64,000 nt of DNA, taken from assembly GCA_019749895.1 (NCBI GenBank), contig JAIEPG010000002.1, positions 197,750 to 261,749 on the forward strand. The letters run 5' to 3'. The notes under the pieces were generated by a model, which was not told the origin of the DNA, did not search any database, and saw nothing but the letters and a program-made list of their open reading frames with translations. This stretch comes from Candidatus Babeliales bacterium. GTDB lineage: Bacteria > Babelota > Babeliae > Babelales > RVW-14. Of the stretch, positions 51,831 to 59,241 are shown piece by piece. A program made the translations under genes and the position numbers. The stretch's first letter is position 1; the number at the start of each line of letters is the position of its first letter.

Positions 51831-54221
51831 TCAAGCTTTGTTGAGCAGCATCATTTCTTTCAACACGCTGTCTGGGTTAAGCGAGATAGAATCGATTCCT
51901 TGGTCAACCAAAAATTGGGCAAATTCAGGATAGTCTGAAGGTGCTTGTCCGCAAATACCAATTTTTTTGTTCGCTCGCTTGGCGCCTTGAATTGCCATAG
52001 TTAACATCATTTTGACAGCTTCATTGCGTTCGTCAAAAATGGCAGCAACTAAGCCAGAATCGCGGTCAACGCCCAGTGTCATTTGTGTAAGGTCGTTAGA
52101 ACCAATGGAAAAGCCGTCAAAAAGCTTGGCAAAGTGGTCAATGAGTAAAACGTTTGAAGGGATCTCGACCATCATGTAAAACTCAAGCCCATTGGTGCCT
52201 TGTTCCAAGCCGTGCCGCTTCATTTCTGCCAGCGCCTTTTGTGCTTCGTCAACGGTGCGGACAAATGGTAGCATGAGTTTAACGTTGACCAGGCCCATAT
52301 CGTTGCGTATTTTTTTCATAGCAGCACATTCCAATGCAAAGCCTTCTTGGTATTTTGCGTGGTAATAGCGTGAAGCCCCACGAAAGCCCAGCATCGGATT
52401 TTCTTCTTCTGGTTCAAAGTCTTTGCCGGCAATCAGTTTTCGGTATTCATTGCTTTTAAAATCTGACATGCGAATGATAACCGGTTTTGGGTAAAAAGCA
52501 GCAGCAATGGTCCCAGCTTCTTGAGCAAGTTTGTCGATAAAATATTGTTTCTTATCGTCATAGCCGGCCGTAAGTTGAGCAATTAAAGCCCGGTCGTGCT
52601 CGTCAGAAACCTTTTCTGGCTGTACCAGCGCCATGGGATGAATTTGGAGCGCGTTGTTAATAATAAATTCCAACCGTGCCAAGCCAACGCCTGCGTTGGG
52701 AATGTGCACCAAATTAAATACTTCGTCTGGATTGCCTACATTCATCATTAAACTAACGGGTGGATTTTTTAGATGGCTGGTCTCAATTTTTTTAATTTCA
52801 AAGTCGAAGTGTCCGACGTATACCGAACCAACTTCGCCGTTGGCGCAGTCCAGTGTAATTTCTTGGCCATCAGTAATGCGCGTTGTTGCGTCTTCTGCGC
52901 CAACAATTGCCGGTATGCCCAGCTCACGGCTAATGATAGCAGCGTGGCAAGTGCGGCCTCCGCGGTTGGTAACAATGCCGGCAGCAATTTTCATGATTGG
53001 TTCCCAGTCGGGGTCGGTCATGTCGGTCACCAAAATATCACCCGGCTGTAGCTCGTGCATTGCTTTGATATTTTTAATAATGCGTGCTTTGCCAACGGCA
53101 ATTTTGCGTCCCACGCTTTTGCCTTGCACAATAATTTTTTCTTTAGAAATTTTTGCTTTATCAAGCACGTATTCTTCAAAAAACGATTGCTGCTGTTTTT
53201 GGGAATAAACGGTTTCTGGGCGTGCTTGTACAATATAAAGTTTGCCATCAAGACCGTCTTTTGCCCACTCAATATCCATTGGTGACCACATGCCGCGTTG
53301 TTCAGAATAATGATCTTCAATGAGGGCGGCTTGTTGTGCTAAGAAAAGTACTTCGTCGTTGGTTAAACAAAACTGCTCGCGTTCGTTTGCTGGTACTTCA
53401 ACTTTAGCAGTTTGTTGCCCATGGTCGGCATAAATAAGTTTTTGTTGCTTACTGCCCAATCGCTTTTTTAAAATGGGCTTAAAGCCTTGTTTGAGCGTTG
53501 GTTTATGCACATAAAATTCGTCAGGGTTCACGCTGCCTTGTACTACCATTTCACCAAGGCCGTACGACGCGCTGATATAAATAACGTCTCTAAAACCACT
53601 TTCGGTGTCCAGGGTAAAAATAACGCCAGCGCTGCCTTTGTCTGAGCGGACCATTTTTTGTACGCCAATCGAAAGTGCAACGTCCATGTGGTCAAAGCCG
53701 TGGTCCATGCGATACGACATAGCCCGATCGGTAAACAGCGACGCATACGCTTTGCTGCATGCTTCAAGTAACTCTTGCTCGCCGCGAACATTTAAATACG
53801 TTTCTTGCTGGCCGGCAAAAGAATTGGCGGGTAAATCTTCTGCAGTTGCCGATGATCGTACGGCAACATCGCAGGGTGCGGGATAGCGTTTGGCAAGTGT
53901 TTGGTAGGCTTGGGATATTTCGGTTGCAAGATCTTGAGGGAGTGGAGCCTGTGCAATGAGTGTACGAATTTGTTTGCCCAGTTGCGCAAATGCTTCGAGA
54001 TTATTTTTATTCAGTTGTGCGAGTAAATTTTTTAACGGGGCTTCAATATTGTTTGCTGAAAGTAAGTGGCGGTAGGCATTGGCCGTTATGGCAAAACCTG
54101 AAGGGACTTGGACCCCTTTTGTGGTCAAGCTTTGGATCATTTCACCAAGCGAAGCATTCTTTCCTCCAACACTATTGAGGTCTTTTATACTAATCTCTTC
54201 GAATAATTTTATAAATTTCAT
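51831..54221 (-). CDS. ppsA: Phosphoenolpyruvate synthase
   Basis: Converts pyruvate and ATP to PEP, AMP and phosphate. Three domains in order: ATP-grasp (FEEISIKDLNSVGGKNASLG near the N-terminus; AVRSSATAEDLPANSFAGQQ at about 120-140), phosphohistidine domain with the catalytic His in GGRTCHAAIISRELG (about 400-420), and the PEP/pyruvate TIM barrel (MLGFRGASRYYH, ending GSNDLTQMTLGVDRDSG and GICGQAPSDYPEF). Length 796 is normal. The start has AGGGA upstream. With enolase this allows gluconeogenic flux, or ATP formation in reverse, in a metabolically reduced cell. Confidence 0.97.
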   Translation of the reverse strand: MKFIKLFEEISIKDLNSVGGKNASLGEMIQSLTTKGVQVPSGFAITANAYRHLLSANNIEAPLKNLLAQLNKNNLEAFAQLGKQIRTLIAQAPLPQDLATEISQAYQTLAKRYPAPCDVAVRSSATAEDLPANSFAGQQETYLNVRGEQELLEACSKAYASLFTDRAMSYRMDHGFDHMDVALSIGVQKMVRSDKGSAGVIFTLDTESGFRDVIYISASYGLGEMVVQGSVNPDEFYVHKPTLKQGFKPILKKRLGSKQQKLIYADHGQQTAKVEVPANEREQFCLTNDEVLFLAQQAALIEDHYSEQRGMWSPMDIEWAKDGLDGKLYIVQARPETVYSQKQQQSFFEEYVLDKAKISKEKIIVQGKSVGRKIAVGKARIIKNIKAMHELQPGDILVTDMTDPDWEPIMKIAAGIVTNRGGRTCHAAIISRELGIPAIVGAEDATTRITDGQEITLDCANGEVGSVYVGHFDFEIKKIETSHLKNPPVSLMMNVGNPDEVFNLVHIPNAGVGLARLEFIINNALQIHPMALVQPEKVSDEHDRALIAQLTAGYDDKKQYFIDKLAQEAGTIAAAFYPKPVIIRMSDFKSNEYRKLIAGKDFEPEEENPMLGFRGASRYYHAKYQEGFALECAAMKKIRNDMGLVNVKLMLPFVRTVDEAQKALAEMKRHGLEQGTNGLEFYMMVEIPSNVLLIDHFAKLFDGFSIGSNDLTQMTLGVDRDSGLVAAIFDERNEAVKMMLTMAIQGAKRANKKIGICGQAPSDYPEFAQFLVDQGIDSISLNPDSVLKEMMLLNKA

Positions 54222-54324
54222 AAACTAATATCCCTGGCATAGTTTTGGGGTGCCGCATCTGATTCATAAACTCGTGGCATTAGAGTAGACGATTGAGCTT
54301 TATTTGAAAATAAAAAGGATAACT

Positions 54325-55446
54325 ATGAAGCAAGAGGCTGCAAAAAACTTAGTTTTTGTCATGTACGATGGCATTAAGAACTCGGTTTTTCAAAGTCAGG
54401 TACTACATCCTTTAATGCGATTGCTTGAAGCTGATCATCAGATGCACATTACGCTTGTTTCGTTTGAGCATAAGCGCCCTTCTAATCAAGAATTAATAAC
54501 GATTATTCCTGCGCATGACCGCTTGCACTTTGTGCTGAGCCGGCGGTTGCCATTTGTGGGTAAAGTTGGTTTGCGGTTTGCGGCTTACCAATTTGGAAAA
54601 CTTTTAAACGTAGTACAACCTGACGAAATTATTGCGCGCGGGCCCTTGTCTGGTTTTGTGATGATGCAGGCGATGCGTACAATTATGAGACGACAAAAAG
54701 AACAGCACGCTGAGTTGGCAGTGCCCAATGTTACCGTGCAGGCGCGGGGGTTGTGCGCTGAAGAGTATCGCTATGATCGTTCGTTTAAAAAAAGTTCTTT
54801 CTTAAAGCGCTTATTTTACAAATTTATGTATGCACGTTTAGACAGTGTTGAGCGTGCTGTTTTTGGTAAAAAATTAGGTTTTGAAAAAATTATGATTGAG
54901 GCGGTAAGTCCAGCACTCAAAGATTATTTGGTCGACCGTTTTCAGGCAGATCCTGAAAAAATACTGATTGCGTCAAAAGATATTCCGCACGTTTTAGATC
55001 AACACACCGTTGCGCAATGGCGCCGCGATGTACGCCATCAGCTAGGTATTCCTGACGATGCGGTTGTGTATTGCTACAGCGGTTCATTTAAGCCGTGGCA
55101 ATGTGCACCGCAGACCGTGCAGTTTTTTACCGAACAGTTGCGCACTGACGCAAAGAGTTTTTTGTTAGTGCTTTCGGGGGATCATGAAATCTTTAGAAAA
55201 GAGTTGCTAAAGTCGCAAGTACCGGTTAACCATTTTGTAGTACTTTCAGTTGGCGCAACACAACTTTACCGCTATTTAGCAGCAGCCGATTTTGGCCTGC
55301 TTTTTAGGGAGCACGATGTGATCAATTGGGTTTCACGTCCCACCAAAATGCTTGAGTATCAAGCGGTTGGTTTGCCGGTGCTGCACAACAATACCATTGC
55401 TTGGCTTAATAACAACAAGACTCAGCGTGGCGCACGGGCTCTTTAG
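54325..55446 (+). CDS. Predicted GT-B glycosyltransferase
   Basis: Residues 1-180 form a Rossmann-like acceptor domain (KNLVFVMYDGIKNSVFQSQV at the start); the second half follows the glycosyltransferase group 1 pattern: AVVYCYSGSFKPWQCAPQTV, SFLLVLSGDHEIFRKELL, FVVLSVGATQLYRYLAAADF and the donor-site block SRPTKMLEYQAVGLPVL with the Glu of KxLEYxAxGxPV. Group assignment is by pattern; the donor sugar is unknown. The ATG at 54325 is chosen behind AAAAGGA; a TTG at 54304 precedes it. The 3' end overlaps convergent rsmA by 4 bp. Confidence 0.8.
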   Translation: MKQEAAKNLVFVMYDGIKNSVFQSQVLHPLMRLLEADHQMHITLVSFEHKRPSNQELITIIPAHDRLHFVLSRRLPFVGKVGLRFAAYQFGKLLNVVQPDEIIARGPLSGFVMMQAMRTIMRRQKEQHAELAVPNVTVQARGLCAEEYRYDRSFKKSSFLKRLFYKFMYARLDSVERAVFGKKLGFEKIMIEAVSPALKDYLVDRFQADPEKILIASKDIPHVLDQHTVAQWRRDVRHQLGIPDDAVVYCYSGSFKPWQCAPQTVQFFTEQLRTDAKSFLLVLSGDHEIFRKELLKSQVPVNHFVVLSVGATQLYRYLAAADFGLLFREHDVINWVSRPTKMLEYQAVGLPVLHNNTIAWLNNNKTQRGARAL

Positions 55447-56261
55447 CTTTGCAAGCGTTGCCAAATTTCAAGTAATTCAACAAAAGAAATTTGTTGAGCG
55501 CGTAACTTGAGTGTGGCTTCGTCAAACTTTTCAAGCGCATAATGAGCTTGTTTTAAATTGTTTGCCAGCGTGCGACGTGGTGAAGCAAAGCAGAGCTTGG
55601 CAAATTTCCAAAACGCTTCTTCGTTCAAGATTGGGGTTACCGCTGCCTTTGGTTTGAAGTACAAAAGACGTGAGTGAACTTTTGGCGGTGGCGTGAATGC
55701 TTCTGGTTCAACCTTTTCCATCAAAGCGACTTCAAAGTGGTGTTGCAGTAGCAAGCTAGTGGGGTTGTAGCCTCGGCCTTGCTTGGCAACAATTTTTTGA
55801 GCAACCTCTTCCTGAATCATAACAACGCCTTCGTTAATAAACTGCTTATGTTTTACGAAGGTAAAAAATATGGGAAAGGTAATTTGGTAGGGCACGTTTG
55901 CAAGAACTACCCATGGCGCTTCTATTTGAAATTCTTCTTGTGTGATTTCAAGAAAATTTTTGTGCCTGATCTCAAGGCGCGGGTCGCTAATTTTTTTGCG
56001 CACCACTTCAATCCATTCAGGGTCAATTTCATAACAGATCAATTTTTTGCAGCGTGTTTGCTCCAAAATAGCGTGCGTTAAAAAGCCATCGCCGCAACCA
56101 ATTTCAAGAACGGTTGTTTCTGGCGTTACCTTTACGGCGCTGATCATGTTGTCTACCGTAGAATTTTTGCGCAAAAAATGCTGACCAAATTCTTTTTTCT
56201 TGCGAGGTTCTTGTCGCTGATTTTTGAAGAAGTTTTCTTTGAATGGGGTTCTTTTGCTCAT
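55443..56261 (-). CDS. rsmA: 16S rRNA dimethyladenosine transferase
   Basis: Dimethylates two adjacent adenines in the 3' helix of 16S rRNA, using SAM. KKKEFGQHFLRKNSTVDNMI opens the family sequence, then the SAM motif VLEIGCGDGFLTHAI, the acidic GxEID-type CYEIDPEW and the catalytic motif LANVPYQITFPI (NLPY/NVPY). The C-terminal helical domain follows with FTPPPKVHSRLL. Basic N-terminal tail 1-25. An ATG at 56309 is in frame, but AAAGG stands before the ATG at 56261, which begins a more usual N-terminus; the start is therefore set there. Confidence 0.95.
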   Translation of the reverse strand: MSKRTPFKENFFKNQRQEPRKKKEFGQHFLRKNSTVDNMISAVKVTPETTVLEIGCGDGFLTHAILEQTRCKKLICYEIDPEWIEVVRKKISDPRLEIRHKNFLEITQEEFQIEAPWVVLANVPYQITFPIFFTFVKHKQFINEGVVMIQEEVAQKIVAKQGRGYNPTSLLLQHHFEVALMEKVEPEAFTPPPKVHSRLLYFKPKAAVTPILNEEAFWKFAKLCFASPRRTLANNLKQAHYALEKFDEATLKLRAQQISFVELLEIWQRLQS

Positions 56262-56371
56262 GGGCCTTTGTTTTCTTAATGAGAAGCTGGTAAAGTGTAA
56301 GTTAAGCATATTTTCAGTATAAATGCAAAAAAGGCCCTATTTTTCGCTCTTTTTTGTATAAAAGGATGGTT

Positions 56372-57913
56372 ATGAAAAAGTTGTTATTTTTGCTAGTGCT
56401 CAGTTTTTCTTATCTTCAGGTCAGCGCGGTTGACCAGTATTCAACACTTACTCAGTGGTCTACTGCCTGCTTTGAAAAGCTCCCAGAGTACGATCATTCC
56501 TGCCAGCGGGAGGCAATGGCCCCCGGTGCGAATTTGGCAAAAATTTACCAAACGCCACTGACTGCGAAACAATTCAAACAAAAAATGCATGAGTTTGTTA
56601 CAGCCAGTCAAAAAGAGCTTCAACAGCAAGATTTGTGGCTTGGTGGCAATGCACCACAAGACAGCCTTTTTGATGTTACCCTTGATCACTCACATGAGTT
56701 TGAGCATGCATATATTCAAAAGTTAGTTATCCCTGCCCAGAGCAACGTCTGTTTTATGGGCGATTATCACGGTAGCATTCATTCACTTTTGCGTAATATT
56801 TGGCGTTTGGTAGTAGCTGGTTATCTTAACGATAACTTTACATTGAACGATGACGTTTATCTGATCTTTTTGGGTGATTTTGTAGACCGTGGGCGCTATG
56901 GCGCTGAAGTGTGGTATACATTGATGCAGCTCAAGTTGGCAAATTGGAACAAGGTGCACTTGGTTCGTGGTAACCACGAAACGTGTGGCATTAGTGAACG
57001 TTTTGGCTTTTTGGGGTGGGGTGCTAAAAAACAGCTGGGTGAGGTGTGCAATAAGTTTGAAGACCAGGCCGAAAAGAAAAGATTCGAGCACGGCGAGGTT
57101 GGTAAGAAAATTTTGAATTTATATCACTTTTTGCCGTTCGCTTTGTTTTTGAGCGCTGGTTATGAGTTTGTGCAGTGCTGCCATGCTGGCATTGCGCTCA
57201 ACGACGCTGGTAATGATTTTTATGATGTAAACTCTTTTTTACGATCAGACAAAATTTTTACCACAATTTCGAGCAAACAAGAAGGTTTTCAGTGGAGTGA
57301 TTTTGTGCAAGAGTTTTCGATGTGGCAAGCACCTGCTGGTTGGCAAGCTGGCGCGCGTGGGACCCAATTTGGTGTTACTGCTGACGTTAGCGCTGCGCAT
57401 ATTTATTTAAAAAAGAATAATTTAAAAGCATTTTTCCGCGGCCATCAAGATCAGTCGTTTGGCTGTAAAATGCTTTTTGAAGATGCGCGCGATGTACTAA
57501 AAGTTCTTGATAAAGGGGCTTATCCAAATGGTCCTTATCATTGGCAGCATGTTGTCTCTGGTATTGATCGTTATGATTCTCGTGGCTTTCTCATTAACAA
57601 CTATGCCCCCATTTTTACGTTTACGTCGGCTTCTGAAGGCCAAGGTTTGCCCTTTGACTGTTTTGGCCTTGTGCACGTTGGCGATGGTTGCTATGAAAAT
57701 TGGCGCTTAAAAGTTTGTGAAACAAGTTTATTGCCTGAGCGTAATGGCAAGTTTGTTGCGCTTGGCCAACCAACCAATGATTTGTTGAATACTCGATCCA
57801 TCTGTGATCAGTTTCTCAAAGTTCAGTGGGTAACTTCTCCCTTTGCCCGTTTTCAGCATCAAGCAATTTTTGAAAATATATTTAAAAAGAGCTGTTTTTT
57901 TGACTTTGCCTGA
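56372..57913 (+). CDS. Exported PPP-type Ser/Thr phosphatase-like protein
   Basis: Calcineurin-like metallophosphoesterase with the full PPP (PP1/PP2A-type) motif set: FMGDYHGSIHSL, FLGDFVDRGRYG, VRGNHET, a CCHAGI His and FFRGHQ His, all metal or phosphate ligands in the expected order. A signal peptide (1-19, LLFLLVLSFSYLQVSA) implies export. About 100 residues precede the domain and about 120 follow. PPP phosphatases act on phosphoproteins in eukaryotes and some bacteria, so an exported one may target host phosphoproteins; this is inference. A TTG at 56354 and ATG at 56366 are in frame, but AAGGA is best spaced for ATG 56372. The tmRNA gene follows. Confidence 0.85.
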   Translation: MKKLLFLLVLSFSYLQVSAVDQYSTLTQWSTACFEKLPEYDHSCQREAMAPGANLAKIYQTPLTAKQFKQKMHEFVTASQKELQQQDLWLGGNAPQDSLFDVTLDHSHEFEHAYIQKLVIPAQSNVCFMGDYHGSIHSLLRNIWRLVVAGYLNDNFTLNDDVYLIFLGDFVDRGRYGAEVWYTLMQLKLANWNKVHLVRGNHETCGISERFGFLGWGAKKQLGEVCNKFEDQAEKKRFEHGEVGKKILNLYHFLPFALFLSAGYEFVQCCHAGIALNDAGNDFYDVNSFLRSDKIFTTISSKQEGFQWSDFVQEFSMWQAPAGWQAGARGTQFGVTADVSAAHIYLKKNNLKAFFRGHQDQSFGCKMLFEDARDVLKVLDKGAYPNGPYHWQHVVSGIDRYDSRGFLINNYAPIFTFTSASEGQGLPFDCFGLVHVGDGCYENWRLKVCETSLLPERNGKFVALGQPTNDLLNTRSICDQFLKVQWVTSPFARFQHQAIFENIFKKSCFFDFA

Positions 57914-57973
57914 GCAACAGGATACAATTTTTGAATAAGTATCATTACTTAGTTCTTTGAAAAACAAAAACGT

Positions 57974-58333
57974 GGGGGCGTAACGGTCTCGACGTGGTAT
58001 TTTGTGTTTTGAGTGCATGCCGAGTTTTGTATGTGAGCTCGTTAAAAAACATCCAAAAACCAATAAGTGCAACATCTAATGTTGTCGCTTTTGCTTAGTT
58101 ACTAAGTAAAAGTCTTGTGGATCGAGCGTGTCTATCAGTAAGATTCACTCGTATTAAAAAGATAGAACCCTTGCGTAAGATTTTTTAGTTTCGTAACGCA
58201 ATTGTACACTAAACTGGCTTTTACGCTTAACTATGCTCCAGAGGGGGCGTAAGAGTATAATCAGGAGAGACGCATGTGGTGCTTAAAATTCCGAGTGCTG
58301 CGGACATGGGTTCGACTCCCATCGCCTCCACCA
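57974..58333 (+). ncRNA. ssrA: Transfer-messenger RNA (tmRNA)
   Basis: Rescues stalled ribosomes and tags their peptides for degradation. The 5' end GGGGGCGTAACGGTCTCGAC and the 3' end with T-arm GGTTCGACTCCCAT and CGCCTCCACCA form the tRNA-like domain; the acceptor stem pairs GGGGGCG with CGCCTCC with one G-U. The CCA is encoded (58331-58333). The tag frame is inferred as 58069-58098, with GCA as resume codon, aligning well with the A-rich stretch before the E. coli resume codon. It encodes A-T-S-N-V-V-A-F-A and TAG, with the hydrophobic end expected of a degradation tag. Length about 360 nt. Confidence 0.95.
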
Positions 58334-58386
58334 GCCTACGCTTTCGCTTTGCTCCTAGCTCCGGCTGGCAGGCCCGCCTTTTTTAA
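58334..58386 (+). terminator. Possible terminator after tmRNA
   Basis: A CCAGCC/GGCTGG pair spans 58331-58368 with a 26-nt loop that is C/T-rich (TACGCTTTCGCTTTGCTCC), followed by GCAGGCCCGCC and a T-run (about 58379-58384). The stem overlaps the encoded CCA. Weak as a classical terminator, but it is the only candidate. Confidence 0.35.
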
Positions 58387-58438
58387 TGATTTATAAGTTA
58401 TGAATCATTTGGCTAGGCTGGTTTGAGTGTTTTGTTTC

Positions 58439-59221
58439 TTAATCTCTAATCAAATCCATTAAAAACGATTGCATTGCTTTGCCTTCAGACAAACTTTTGA
58501 GTGCAATAATCTGTATATGCCAAAAGCAAAAAAGAGTTCCAAACCAAAACGTAAATAGAAAAACGAACGAGCAATAATCATATTCTTTTGGTATGAAGCG
58601 AGGAATATGTGTTAGTGCCCAAAAGCTGCCAAGCAAAAAAATTACGAAAAAAGCAGCAAAGAGAATGGGTACTGTTATTTGCCACACAACTGAAAGTTTG
58701 AGTTTGCGGGCGTAGTGCAGCATGTTGTTGGTGTTTCTTTTCTTAAAAAATAACATATCAATCCAAACAGCAACAATAACAATTAATGGAGAGAAATTAC
58801 GAAATCCAAGGCTCCATCTGAAAAAAATAATCGAGCCAACAATAAAAGTGCACGCTGCAAAAAGTGGCAACGACGATAAACGCTGTTCTTGTACTGCCCC
58901 AAAAAGATATTCACTCGTGTACCATAAACTTTGTTGTAGCGCCAAAAGCGTTGCGCTAATTATTGCGCCAAAAAATAAACACCAGCCAATCATGCCCAGC
59001 CACTCAACAGGGCTGAGATTGGCAAAGCCGTGGTCCATACCAACGCGCAGTGCAGTTCTGATAGAGCTCCATCCAATGGTATTTTCTAGCCCCCACACAA
59101 GGCCGGTAGCCCACAAACTTGTGAGAAACGGCAAAATAAGGTAGTTGGGGTTTGAAAAAAATGTTTTAAAAATGGCCCAGAAAAAGCGTGTGCCTTTGGA
59201 CATATCTTTCGCGATACTCAT
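58439..59221 (-). CDS. Multi-pass membrane protein, unknown function
   Basis: 260 residues with about six predicted membrane helices (about 26-46, 76-98, 116-136, 140-160, 182-206, 218-238). The N-terminus SKGTRFFWAIFKTFFSNPNY is positively charged and amphipathic. No catalytic motifs are seen; a helix-rich integral protein with a cluster of aromatic residues. SD AGGAGA is well placed. It is 20 bp downstream of the USP gene on the same strand and may be co-transcribed with it. Confidence 0.6.
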   Translation of the reverse strand: MSIAKDMSKGTRFFWAIFKTFFSNPNYLILPFLTSLWATGLVWGLENTIGWSSIRTALRVGMDHGFANLSPVEWLGMIGWCLFFGAIISATLLALQQSLWYTSEYLFGAVQEQRLSSLPLFAACTFIVGSIIFFRWSLGFRNFSPLIVIVAVWIDMLFFKKRNTNNMLHYARKLKLSVVWQITVPILFAAFFVIFLLGSFWALTHIPRFIPKEYDYCSFVFLFTFWFGTLFCFWHIQIIALKSLSEGKAMQSFLMDLIRD

Positions 59222-59241
59222 ACATTAATCTCCTGTAATTA

